Source: Novosphingobium pentaromativorans US6-1 (GTDB taxonomy: Bacteria; Pseudomonadota; Alphaproteobacteria; Sphingomonadales; Sphingomonadaceae). Taken from it: a stretch of DNA of 64,000 bases. The stretch lies in the NCBI RefSeq assembly GCF_000767465.1, contig NZ_CP009292.1, positions 372,001 through 436,000 of the forward strand, written 5' to 3'. Shown in pieces: positions 17,417-26,299 of this stretch. Made by a program: the position numbers and the translations under genes. Position 1 is the first letter of the stretch. Each line of letters opens with the position of its first letter. Under the pieces are notes generated by a model, which saw only the letters and a program-made list of their open reading frames with translations, was not told the origin of the DNA and did no database searches.

Positions 17417-17662
17417 ATGGCTACGATGAACATCTCACTGCCCGATCCGATGAAGCAATGGGTGGAAGCGCAAGCTGATACTGGTCGGTATAGCAATGCC
17501 AGCGACTATGTGCGCGATCTTATCCGCCGTGACCAGGAACGCGCCGACAAGATTGCCGCCATGCAGCGCCTTGTCGACGACGCCCGAGCTGGCGGTCTGA
17601 GCGATGAGACGATGGCGGATATCCGGGCGCGAGCGATCAACCAGGCAGGCCTGCAAGCCTGA
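17417..17662 (+). CDS. parD: ParD-family antitoxin
   Basis: An 81-residue ribbon-helix-helix antitoxin: MATMNISLPDPMKQWVEAQ is the DNA-binding strand and first helix, followed by YSNASDYVRDLIRRDQ and an acidic C-terminal toxin-binding tail. GGAGG 5 bases before ATG 17417 fixes the start over the earlier ATGs at 17390 and 17405. It neutralises ParE, encoded 2 bases downstream, and probably represses its own promoter at the tandem repeat. The pair sits divergent to the left integrase. Confidence 0.9.
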   Translation: MATMNISLPDPMKQWVEAQADTGRYSNASDYVRDLIRRDQERADKIAAMQRLVDDARAGGLSDETMADIRARAINQAGLQA

Positions 17663-17664
17663 CT

Positions 17665-17967
17665 GTGCCACGTTTTCACTTAACACGCGCCGCAGCCGAC
17701 GATCTGACAGCCATTTTTCTGGAAGGCATCGAGCAGTTTGGCTTGCCGCAGGCTGACGCTTATCACGAAGGGCTGAGTGCGATTTTCGCGTTTCTCGCAG
17801 ACTATCCCCATGCCGCGCGCTTGCGAGAGGAAATTTCGCCGCCAGTTCGCGTGCATCCCTACAAGGCACACCTGGTGATTTATGATGTAGGAAATGAGGG
17901 CGAGGTCATCATTCTACGCGTCCGGCATGGTCGGGAAGATTGGACATCATCGAATTACGACGGTTAG
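17665..17967 (+). CDS. parE: ParE-family toxin
   Basis: A 100-residue RelE/ParE-fold toxin: VPRFHLTRAAADDLTAIFLEGIEQFG, later REEISPPVRVHPYKAHLVIYDV and ILRVRHGREDW, which are standard ParE strands. GTG start two bases after the parD stop implies coupled translation. Known ParE toxins inhibit DNA gyrase; this one is assigned by family resemblance. The module probably stabilises the surrounding island. Confidence 0.88.
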   Translation: MPRFHLTRAAADDLTAIFLEGIEQFGLPQADAYHEGLSAIFAFLADYPHAARLREEISPPVRVHPYKAHLVIYDVGNEGEVIILRVRHGREDWTSSNYDG

Positions 17968-18385
17968 CCGTGAAAAGGTCCGTGCTGGCGGCCAATCTGC
18001 AGAGATTCTCACCACACTTAGCGTTTCTCCTGCCGACCAAGATGCGTCGTTCTCCGCGGGCTTTGAACGACAGCTTCTGCCAGAACCTGCTCTTCTCCCA
18101 GCGCGAGGCGTCTGGCAGCAACGCGCCCTGATCTCGGTCATATAGCGATTGCGATCGCAATCCCGAAGGCCGACGTTTGTCCGTGCATCAATAGCCCTTG
18201 AGATCAATGGAAACTCGCCATCTAGGCGCAGTGCCTAGCGGCGTTGGCAAAAGCGCTGCGGAAAGTGGCGTCTGCAAACCGGTTCCTGACACCGCGTCAA
18301 TGCGGCGCAACCGGTCATCGCGAGGATGCTGGCAAATAAGAACTGGCGGCAAATTGCCGCAGACGGATGGGAGCAGCATGGGACG
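17968..18385. other. Intergenic region with a perfect 16-bp palindrome
   Basis: No gene is supported in these 418 bases between parE and the convergent effector gene. At 18147-18162, GATTGCGATCGCAATC is a perfect 16-base palindrome. It lies downstream of both flanking genes, so it is not an ordinary promoter operator. Confidence 0.4.
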
Positions 18386-20736
18386 TCAGCCATCTACCAG
18401 ACATGACCATGCGGTGATCCATTCCGCTTCCGCTGAGACCGCTAACTCGCGCCAGTCCAGACGCAGAAACGCCGCTTGCGGATTTCGCTTCGGCGAGAGC
18501 AATTCGATCACCTGATATTGGTTCGGCACCGAATGCTCGAGCTCCTTCGAGCGCACGCTGCTGCTGCCGGCGCCGCACACAATCAATCGGTTCGTTGCGT
18601 TCGATCCGCGGTCACGGACCAGTGTCTCACGCAACTGCGCTTTATGCTTGTGCCCGTGGAGCACGATGTCGAAGCCGTTGCGTTCCAAAAAGCGCTCAAC
18701 GAGCCCGGCGTCGCGGATCGTCGAGCTGTCCACCCAATGCTCGGCAGTCTCGTTGCTCTCGCCGTAATCGGGATAGGGGTGTAGATGGTGGTGAAGCACC
18801 GCAACCGCCACGGTGTCGGCCTCAATGTCGGCCAGCAGCGCTTGCACGGCCTTTATCTGTTTGCCGCCGACAATCCGTAATGATTCTGGTCGGTCTCGTA
18901 GACGCAAGAGTTCAGCGAGACGAAAGAGATGCCTTGTCCGCCGAACCGGTGCATTCCGATAATCTCGTGCGGTTCGGGTCGCGGGGTTCCTACGCGGAAA
19001 TCCCAGGTCACCAGCGGATATAGGGTGCGGAAAAGCGTTTCGCCGTAGAATTGCAGAAGAAAGTTCAGATAATTGTCGAACCGCCGGCCGCGCGCGATCT
19101 GCGCGTCCGCCCAGCTGACATCATGGTTGCCCGGACAGAAGACGAAGCGCTCGCGCGGAATCCTGAGTTTGTCCGCCATCGCGGTGCAGAAACTCAGCGC
19201 CTCTTGGAATTCTTCCTCGACACCCCGGTAGACGATGTCGCCGGAGATCACCACGAACAGCCTTCCCGGATCGAATGTGAACGGCCGGTTCCTCGATACG
19301 AACTCGTCCAGCATATGCGCCTCGAGCGTGGTCGAATAATCGCCATCCCGGAAGCGGTGCATGTCAACATTCTTGCCGTCGATCACCTTGTAGCCAAAAT
19401 GTGGGTCGGAAAGGTGGATAATTACGGGAAGCTCGGAACGCGTGCCCGAGACGCCTGACGCTGGACCCGCCGCCGTCCCCGAGCGCACGGCGATCTCGCT
19501 CGACCACTGATCGAGCTGCGCGGCGAGATCGAGCGCTTCGCTTGCGCGAAAGCCCACGCTCGCGAACTGCCGCAACTGATCCGCAGGCGAGGCAAGCACC
19601 GTCGGGGAGTTGGCGAGCCGGTGAGCGGTGCGATAGCGCTCGAGCGCACGCGCATTGTTGCCCAGCACGAACTCGGCCTCTCCCGCGACCGCGTTCGCCC
19701 ATTCGTCCGATACGGCATCCTCGTCGCCGCAATCCTCGGCCAACTTTGCGTAGAGCGCGAGCGCCTGACCATTTGCACTAGGCCCCGACATCAGGAGCAT
19801 GCCCGCGTGGGCCACGCGTAGATAAAGGTTGTCCGGCGCCTCGCCGACGCCCTTCGCATAACACTCGGCCGCCTCCGTGTAGCGGCCTTGCCGCTTCAGC
19901 AGGCCACCCAGCATCCCCAAGGCTTCGAGATCGCCGCCATTGAGCCGCAGCGCTTCCCGGAAGCTGGCCTCTGCCTCTTCATAGCCTTCCTCTCCGTCGT
20001 TTCTGAGGTACCAGCCGAGAAGACGATGGATCTCATAGTCGCCAGGCCGCGCATCGCGAGCCACTCGCGCGATCGATGCGGCGGTCTTCCAGGCCTTGAG
20101 CCGGGCAAACTTGTCGGCAAGCTCAAGCAGTGCGAATGGAGGCGGCGCCGGCACTGCCTTCGCCCAGCTCCACACGGCATTCAACTGCTCGAGGGTCGTG
20201 GCGCGGTCGATCTTGCCCCGGAGATCGCGCTCAAACGATTCCGCGTCATCAGGGTCGGCGGCGAGCCCCAGCGCCTTCAGATGCAACTGAACGGGGCTGG
20301 CATATGCGGTCGCCGCAACCTGCTCGATCCAACGGGCTAGGCGCGTCGCCGACTCGGCGCGCTCGACGGCGTCGCCCGCCTGGTAAAACAGAACGCGCCG
20401 GTTGCGGACGTTGAACGGGAGGATCGTACCTTCCAGCGCCATGATGATCGTGCGGTGATTGCTAACCGCTTGGCGCACGCCGAGCTCGAAATAGACATTC
20501 CCGTTCGGCATCGACAGATCCGCGATCATCACCGGAGAGGACACGATCCTGTCCATCAACTGAGTGGTGACGTCGCCCGCGCCGATGATCTCGTCGGCCC
20601 TTACCGCGATGTTTCCGGTCTCGCTGACCGCCTTCGCGATAATTTCATGATAGATGATGTCGAAATCTGTCGATGCGATCGCCTCGTCGCGCACATATTG
20701 ATGCTCGCCGAACGGCATGATCACCAGGATATCCAA
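18386..20736 (-). pseudogene. TIR-like/TPR/metallophosphoesterase effector, one-base frameshift
   Basis: Restoring one base near 18875 joins two frames into a protein of about 783 residues. Residues 1-120 match the TIR/deoxyribosyltransferase-like N-terminal domain found before TPR or TRAFs-binding modules (LVIMPFG, VRADEI, VMIADLS, NVYFELGVRQA). Residues 200-410 are TPR-like helical repeats. From 436 there is a calcineurin-type phosphoesterase with all metal motifs: HLSDPHFG (D444, H446), GDIVYRG (D500), GNHD (536-539), then in the second frame LHHHLHP and LHGHKH. Start is TTG with AGGAG upstream (the ATG at codon 7 is an alternative). The architecture suggests a sensing/effector protein of a biological conflict system. 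Whether the frameshift is real or a sequencing error is open. Confidence 0.75.
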
Positions 20737-20839
20737 CGCCTATTCTCCTGATCCGCGAGTTCGATCGGCCAAGGCGTCATGAGGTGGTCCCGCCTTCCTG
20801 TACAGGTTTGCGGCTAAGTTAAGCTCATCCGGTTGTTGT

Positions 20840-21730
20840 TTACGCCGCCATTCTGGTGATCAGATCATGGGGGGCATGCCCCCCATGATCTGAAGCGTCG
20901 ATTTGCCCATATGCCTCTGCCGGGGTTTTGCCTGCAAGGCGTGAGTGAGGCCGGTGATGGTTGTAATAGGCGAACCAGCGGGACAGGCCTGCGCGCAGTT
21001 CGGAACCCGTCTCGAAGGCGTGCAGATAGACGCACTCGTACTTCACCGAGCGCCACAGGCGCTCGATGAAGACGTTGTCCATCCAGCGCCCCTTGCCATC
21101 CATGCTGATTTTCACTTCGGCCGCCCGCAGCACGCCGGTGAAGGCCTGCGAAGTGAACTGGCTGCCCTGATCGGTGTTGAAGATGTCCGGCTTGCCAAAG
21201 CGGGCCATGGCATCCTCCAGAGCCTCGACGCAAAAAGCCGCGTCCATGGTATTGGACAATCGCCAGGCCAGCACCTTGCGGGTGGCCCAATCCATGATCG
21301 CAACGAGATAGAGGAAGCCTCGGCGCATCGGTAGATATGTCACGTCCGCACACCACACCTGATTGGGCCGCTCGATCTTCATGTCCCGCAGCAGATAGGG
21401 ATAAATCCGATGCTCCGGGTGCGGATCGCTCGTGCGCGGGCGCTGGTAGATCGCCGCCAGCCCCATCTGCGCCATCAGCCGTCGTACCCGGCGGCGGCCC
21501 ACCGCATGACCAAGCCGCTGCAGGTGCCGCACCATCTGCCGGCTGCCGTACCACGGACAGTCCATGAACGTCTCGTCGATTACCCGCATCAGCGCCAGCG
21601 TCTCCTCGCTCTGAGGCGCAGGCGTATAATAATAGGAAGACCGGCTGATCGACAGCAGGCGGCACTGCGCCGCGATCGACAGGCGCTGGTGAGCAGGCTC
21701 GATCAGCAATCGCCTCTGGCCCGCGCTCAT
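20840..21730 (-). CDS. IS3-family transposase OrfB (DDE integrase domain)
   Basis: A 296-residue protein with the rve integrase core: VWCADVTYLPMRRGFLY (first D), FNTDQGSQFTS (second D), and DNVFIERLWRSVKYE (E), ending YNHHRPHSRLAGKTPAEAY. The HTH_21-like start LSISRSSYYY is present. The ATG overlaps the OrfA TGA by 4 bases, suggesting coupling or programmed frameshifting to a fused transposase. Appears intact. Confidence 0.93.
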   Translation of the reverse strand: MSAGQRRLLIEPAHQRLSIAAQCRLLSISRSSYYYTPAPQSEETLALMRVIDETFMDCPWYGSRQMVRHLQRLGHAVGRRRVRRLMAQMGLAAIYQRPRTSDPHPEHRIYPYLLRDMKIERPNQVWCADVTYLPMRRGFLYLVAIMDWATRKVLAWRLSNTMDAAFCVEALEDAMARFGKPDIFNTDQGSQFTSQAFTGVLRAAEVKISMDGKGRWMDNVFIERLWRSVKYECVYLHAFETGSELRAGLSRWFAYYNHHRPHSRLAGKTPAEAYGQIDASDHGGHAPHDLITRMAA

Positions 21731-22011
21731 CGACCGGAGGCTTTCGCCAAAAAATCCCGCTCCACCAGCAATTGCCCGATCTTGGCATGCAGCTTCTCGA
21801 TTTCCGCTTCGGTCTCCGTCTTCGACGCCTGCTCACCGCCGTCGAACAGGCTGGCCATCCCGTCCACCGCCTGACGCTTCCATCCCCCGATCATCGTATG
21901 GTGGACGCCGTGCTTCGCAGCCAGTTCCGCCAGCGTCAGTTCACCACGGATCGCCTCCATCGCAACTTTCGCCTTGAATTCCGCGCTGTAGCGCTTTCTC
22001 GTCTTCTTCAT
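21727..22011 (-). CDS. IS3-family transposase OrfA (HTH protein)
   Basis: A 94-residue protein MKKTRKRYSAEFKAKVAMEA... with an HTH (LTLAELAAKHGVHHTMIGGWK) and a C-terminal leucine-zipper-like region. ATG 22011 is preferred over the in-frame codon at 22047, which lies in the terminal inverted repeat. It binds IS ends and cooperates with OrfB. Confidence 0.92.
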   Translation of the reverse strand: MKKTRKRYSAEFKAKVAMEAIRGELTLAELAAKHGVHHTMIGGWKRQAVDGMASLFDGGEQASKTETEAEIEKLHAKIGQLLVERDFLAKASGR

Positions 22012-22055
22012 TCCCGTCCATTCCTTAGGTCGGGATGAGCTTAACACCCTGTCCA

Positions 22056-22491
22056 GATTTCCAGCACCACGTCATCATACCATGGCGCGCGCAAATACCA
22101 CAATTGGGCCGACAGCGCATTTCTGTCATTCTGCATTGCGGTTCAAGCCAACGCTAAACGTCGGCTGCTTCCGAGACCTGACATTCGACAACATCAAAGA
22201 AATGACGGCAATGTCCCAAGCCCAGTTATTCCAGCTCTCCGGGGTCGAGGTGAATGAAGGTCGGCTTTCGACGGGCCTGTTTTGTCCGGTGAATGGCAGC
22301 ATTTAAGGCGGCGGCGGCCACTTGCGCAATACGGCGCGGTCGAGGATTGCATAATCCAATTCTTCCAATTTCTGTAACCTTGCGCCAAGTCGGCCGCCGG
22401 GGAAAACGGGCGCGAAACAAATAGGTGCGGAAATGCGCTCGTGTCGCCGCCCAAAATATCATTTGAATCTTGCTCCGGAAGTTTGAACAGC
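22056..22491. other. Intergenic region right of the IS3 element
   Basis: Short frames here (for example 22082-22306) lack ribosome sites and protein-like composition. The stretch probably holds the original upstream region of the effector gene displaced by the IS, plus the promoter of the membrane protein at 22492. No clear motif found. Confidence 0.35.
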
Positions 22492-23541
22492 ATGCATGCA
22501 TTCGATCGGCGCCTTCTTTATTCCTGGTTGCTGCTGACACTGGGAGCGGGCTGCGCGCTTTTCATGCCAGTGGTAATCGTTCTGCTCATGCTGACGATTA
22601 TCGGCATTCCCTTGGGGTGGCTTATCGCCCTTATGCCGGGGGCATGGCTATATTTAACGCCGACGCTTGCAATCTATGCGATCCTGCGCCGACTGTCAGA
22701 CAGGACGCCGCATCTAGCGATGTTAGCGGTGGCCGCCATACTCCCGCTGGCCGCCGGCTTTGGCATTCCATGGTGGGCCAACGGAATCACCGAACGACGC
22801 GTCCAGCTCCTGATCGCGCAAGATCACGGTACCCCTCCAATATTGCAGCCAAATCTTTCGATCACCCACGCAATTGACAGGGGCTTAGGCTCTCCGGGTA
22901 AATGTTCGGACACTTGCCAGCGGCTTCTATTTTCACGCACCGCGAAGAGCATTACCCAAGTGCCGCTCGACAAGCTGTCAAATGGGCCCGAACTGCCCAG
23001 CCCCGCTCATCGCTTTTCACTCGGATCGATCGGTCCGGAATGCAACCGCGCTCGTTTGCAAATGGTGTATGCCTCAAGCGCAGAAACTGGACGCGACGTT
23101 CCACCCCCGCCACCACCGCTGTGGGATAAACTGGATGAATTCCGGCGGGAGGGGTTGTGCTTGCATGACGAGATGGTGCGAGATGTGCGTACCGATATTC
23201 TCGTGGTCGAACGGTGGAATTACGATCCAGCCTTTCGAGGCTTTCATTTCGATGGTGGGGGTTGGCGCCTATCACTACATCCCATCACTCCATTTAAACG
23301 GCGGGAGGTATTCCGACGCACGCCTGCCGGCTTGGTGCGGCTCATGCGCCGGACTGAAGTCCGGTATGCACTCCTGGCAGAGCCGTTATGGCTGTCGCCC
23401 GGTTTCAGTTTCGACACAACCACGCCTACGCACTGGGTCTGGCGCGATGGGCGTGTCGCCGGCAGCCCGCTTGAAACCTTTGAGCCCACCCAATGGAACG
23501 GAATAATTGCCAACGATCTGACGGTGTCTGGCCTGCGATGA
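22492..23541 (+). CDS. Membrane-anchored protein of unknown function
   Basis: A 349-residue protein. The first 105 residues carry three hydrophobic segments (LLYSWLLLTLGAGCALFMP, VIVLLMLTIIGIPLGWLIAL, then one near residue 80); the rest is a soluble domain with PPPPPPLWDKLDEF and ILVVERWNYDPAF. ATG 22492 is chosen because hydrophobic sequence follows at once; an upstream in-frame start at 22441 is possible. No recognisable family or operon partner. Accessory cargo of the integrase-flanked segment. Confidence 0.55.
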   Translation: MHAFDRRLLYSWLLLTLGAGCALFMPVVIVLLMLTIIGIPLGWLIALMPGAWLYLTPTLAIYAILRRLSDRTPHLAMLAVAAILPLAAGFGIPWWANGITERRVQLLIAQDHGTPPILQPNLSITHAIDRGLGSPGKCSDTCQRLLFSRTAKSITQVPLDKLSNGPELPSPAHRFSLGSIGPECNRARLQMVYASSAETGRDVPPPPPPLWDKLDEFRREGLCLHDEMVRDVRTDILVVERWNYDPAFRGFHFDGGGWRLSLHPITPFKRREVFRRTPAGLVRLMRRTEVRYALLAEPLWLSPGFSFDTTTPTHWVWRDGRVAGSPLETFEPTQWNGIIANDLTVSGLR

Positions 23542-23889
23542 TGCGAGTGACGACGCCAACACGACCCCGCAGACCTGCAGAACTACCGATCTCAATTGTT
23601 ATTTCGCCTCCAGCTGGAAACAACCCCGAGGCGGGCTAGTGCGTGAATGTATGGCAGCTCTCGACGATCCAATCTGAGCCAGCCAATGGCCGCTCTTCAG
23701 GCGTGTGTGGTCCTCCCCACACACATGAGGGCGTGCAGAGGTAGGCGCTGTCCTGATCCTGGCACTCTTCGTTGCTTGTAATTCCGGCAGAAATCCCCAT
23801 GTTACTGAACACTGCGCGCATTCGTATTCCGTAGGCGCGCGCGGCAGAGAGACCATGCGCGCTCCCGCTTACATGACGGGAGGGGTGCT
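23542..23889. other. Intergenic region with a GT/AC hairpin
   Basis: No gene is supported. GTGTGTGG and CCACACAC at 23703-23724 form a perfect 8-bp stem with a 6-base loop, possibly a terminator for the preceding gene although no T tract follows. The 3' end carries GGGAGGGG ahead of the GTG start at 23890. Confidence 0.35.
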
Positions 23890-24081
23890 GTGGACCTCAA
23901 CGAACTATTTTCCCGCCACCAGATCGCGCTGATCCGCGCGGATCGAACCGAAACCTCCAGCGAGCATCGCCGATATGCCGCACAGGCAGACTGCTTCGCT
24001 TCGCGAATCGGCGCGCTGCAGCAGCACCTTGGTGCTCGCACGCCCCCGCTGGCGGCCGCTCGCGGGAGGCTCTCGCCATGA
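23890..24081 (+). CDS. Small conserved protein (LNxL..QIALxR family)
   Basis: A 63-residue protein with GTG start behind GGGAGGGG. It shares a spaced motif, LN-x-L-x4-QIAL-x-R-x8-E-x2-RY, with the small protein at 28771-29016, so the two are paralogues. Its ATGA overlaps the next gene. Predicted helical; no known domain. The pair of paralogues brackets the yaiI-GH130-GT4 cassette. Confidence 0.6.
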   Translation: MDLNELFSRHQIALIRADRTETSSEHRRYAAQADCFASRIGALQQHLGARTPPLAAARGRLSP

Positions 24082-24311
24082 GCCGGGCGATGAATGTGGC
24101 TCTCACCGAAGCCGAAGTCATCGCGCACTGTGAGGGGGCGGACGTCGCCATCAGCGCGATCGAGCCGCTGCCCGCCGGCGGCACCCATGTGGTCACTGTA
24201 ACCGGCGACGGCGCCGCGATCATGCGACGCGTGCTCGCCAAGCACCTGATCGAGGGCCGAGTGAAACGTTTCGCTTTCATGCATTCGCGCCCCACGCCGC
24301 TTTCCTATTGA
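24078..24311 (+). CDS. Small conserved protein of unknown function
   Basis: A 77-residue alpha/beta protein (MSRAMNVALTEAEVIAHCEG, THVVTVTGDGAAIMRRVLAK) overlapping the previous gene by ATGA. The clean composition, coupling and ending VKRFAFMHSRPTPLSY support a real gene. Resembles small hypothetical proteins seen in sphingomonads; function not assigned. Convergent with yaiI. Confidence 0.6.
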   Translation: MSRAMNVALTEAEVIAHCEGADVAISAIEPLPAGGTHVVTVTGDGAAIMRRVLAKHLIEGRVKRFAFMHSRPTPLSY

Positions 24312-24343
24312 ACGGAATCCCGGCCGCAGCGCGGCGACCGGCA

Positions 24344-24796
24344 TCAAGCCTGCCGTCGCAGTTTCACCAACGTTTCGTCGAGACTCGACAGGTAGCGTGA
24401 GCGGTCGGCATTGCTGAATGGGGGCGGTCCACCCACGATATCGCCGCCGACGCGCAGGTCGGCCATGATCGCCCTTGTCGCGATGGCGCTGCCTATCGAT
24501 GAACTGGTGAATAGCTTGCCGGTCGGAGCGATGACCGTCGCCCCGAGTTTCAGGCACCGGTCCGCCAGCACGATGTCCGCCGTGATTACGACAGTGCCTG
24601 TGGTGGCATGCTCGACGATCCAGTCATCCGCTGCGTCGAAGGCGTCGCTCACCACCTTTCGCGAAATGAGCGGATCGCGCGGCACGCGGATCGGGCTGTT
24701 GCTTATGACAACGACCGGTACCTTGTAGCGGGCAGCAACCCGGTAGGTCTCGTCCTTTACCGGACAAGCGTCGGCATCGATTAGAATCTGGATCAT
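24344..24796 (-). CDS. yaiI: YaiI/YqxD family protein (DUF188, PIN-like nuclease fold)
   Basis: A 150-residue protein beginning MIQILIDADACPVKDETYRVA, the hallmark start of the YaiI/YqxD family, with later VVITADIVLADRCLKLGA and IMADLRVGG. The family has a PIN-like fold and is conserved but without a settled function. ATG 24796 follows GGAAG at 4 bases; the longer frame to 24976 is non-coding extension. Confidence 0.9.
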   Translation of the reverse strand: MIQILIDADACPVKDETYRVAARYKVPVVVISNSPIRVPRDPLISRKVVSDAFDAADDWIVEHATTGTVVITADIVLADRCLKLGATVIAPTGKLFTSSSIGSAIATRAIMADLRVGGDIVGGPPPFSNADRSRYLSSLDETLVKLRRQA

Positions 24797-24997
24797 GTCT
24801 TCCCATAGCGACACAGCGCGCCAATGGCTAAGCGGCACATCGCGCTTTCGTCTGCTCCCGCGTGCGCCGAGTGCAATGACTTGTTTCGCACGGACGCGGC
24901 CAAACTGCGGCCATCGCACACATTCGAATCCCAAAACGGCGGAATGAGAGATCGGTGGCGGAAAGTGCCCCTTCACGTAGACCGCAAGATCTGCCTT

Positions 24998-26299
24998 TCA
25001 GTCTTTGAGAAGTTCGAGAAGCCTGGCCGTCTTGATCGTGGCGAAGGTCGAGAAAGCGTCGGAAATGGCATAGGGCAGGAGGATGCGCTCCCCGACTTTC
25101 ATGCCGCCGCACGAATAGACAACATTGGGAACATACCCCTGTCGCTCGGCAATTTCCGGCTGGACGAGCGGTTCGCGCGAGCGAGCGATCACACGCGACG
25201 GGTCCTGCTTGTCGAGGAGGACGGCGCCGATCGAATAGTGGCGCACGGGTCCGACGCCGTGGGTGAAGAGAAGCCAGCCCTCGTCAAGCTCTATGGGTGA
25301 GCCGCAATTGCCGATCTGGACAAACTCCCACGGATATTTGGGCTTCATGATCACCTCGCCCAGCCCCCAATCGTAAAGAGTGTCGGAGGTGATGAGGTGA
25401 AGGCTTTCATTGTCGTGGCGCGCGATCATCGCGTAGCGTCCGCCGATCTTGCGGGGAAACAGCGCCATGCCCTTGTTGCGCGCCGCAACGCCTTTGAGTG
25501 GTGCCATCCGAAATGAAAGGAAATCGCTGGTTTCAAGCAGTTCGGAACGAATGCCGCGACCGCTGTAGGCGGTATAGGTCGCATAATAGGTGGTTCGTCC
25601 TTCATCCCTGAAAGCCACGAAGCGAGCGTCCTCGATCCCGTTCGCCTGCATATCGGTGACGGGGAAGATCACCCGCTCGGCAATATCGCTGTCGGGATCG
25701 AAGGTGAGTTCCAGATGATCGCCTAGACGGGCCGTCACCTCCGGCGTGCCGGCAAGCCGTTCGGGCGGGTCGATGAAGACCGTTCCGTCGGCGGCCAGGA
25801 CTCCAGACCGGAAGGTCAGGGACGAGATGTGGCCTTCGCCGACCGCGCGCAGGCTCAGAATGAAGCGGCCGCAATCCTCGGCCAATCCCGACTGGTCCGG
25901 ATGCAGCACGATGCTGGGGTTGAACAGGGCGGCCGCCTCGAAACTGTATTCATGGAGGAAATAGGCGCCGACGAGTTGGCGCTGCGCTTTCGAAAAGGCC
26001 GCGTGGCTGGCAAGGGCGTCTTCCATTTCCGCCGCGCGCCGTTCGAAGATCGCAGGCAGATTTCGGTGCCGGTCGTCGAAGTTCCGCAGCGTTGCGGCAA
26101 GCAGTTCCAGCGTTTCGTCCTCCCCAAGGGCGAGGACGCGATCGACGATGTGATTGGCCCGCGTCTTGTCGACGGGGTTCAGATCCCTGGGTTCGACCGC
26201 AGGCCGGAACGGGCGAACGACGACGCGCGATGGATCGGGCCGCAGATGGAGCGCCTGCCGATTGAAGAATGGCGCGTGCGGTGTGACAGCCTCACGCAT
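24998..26299 (-). CDS. GH130-family glycoside phosphorylase/hydrolase
   Basis: A 433-residue five-bladed beta-propeller enzyme. Family-like segments are FNPSIVLHPDQSG, IEDARFVAFRDEG (the GxEDxR-type motif with the catalytic Asp), NKGMALFPRKIGG, and ITSDTLYDWGLGEVIMKP. GH130 enzymes phosphorolyse or hydrolyse beta-mannosides. It overlaps the upstream glycosyltransferase gene by 8 bases (ATGCGTGA), so the two proteins are made together; they may build and turn over a mannose-containing glycan. Substrate not determined by sequence. Confidence 0.85.
   Translation of the reverse strand: MREAVTPHAPFFNRQALHLRPDPSRVVVRPFRPAVEPRDLNPVDKTRANHIVDRVLALGEDETLELLAATLRNFDDRHRNLPAIFERRAAEMEDALASHAAFSKAQRQLVGAYFLHEYSFEAAALFNPSIVLHPDQSGLAEDCGRFILSLRAVGEGHISSLTFRSGVLAADGTVFIDPPERLAGTPEVTARLGDHLELTFDPDSDIAERVIFPVTDMQANGIEDARFVAFRDEGRTTYYATYTAYSGRGIRSELLETSDFLSFRMAPLKGVAARNKGMALFPRKIGGRYAMIARHDNESLHLITSDTLYDWGLGEVIMKPKYPWEFVQIGNCGSPIELDEGWLLFTHGVGPVRHYSIGAVLLDKQDPSRVIARSREPLVQPEIAERQGYVPNVVYSCGGMKVGERILLPYAISDAFSTFATIKTARLLELLKD

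Larger units (their letters stand above)
20800..22055 (-). mobile_element. IS3-family insertion sequence
   Basis: A two-gene IS3-type element. End sequences TGTACAGG...GTTAAGCTCATCC (left) and, read inward from the right, TGGACAGGGTGTTAAGCTCATCC are imperfect inverted repeats. No convincing target duplication is visible at these limits. It lies 60 bases upstream of the effector gene and in the same orientation. Confidence 0.75.

Noticed and set aside
20790..22065. Target-site duplication of the IS3 element
   Set aside because: Bases flanking the inferred ends (TCC and GAT) do not match, so no duplication is claimed.
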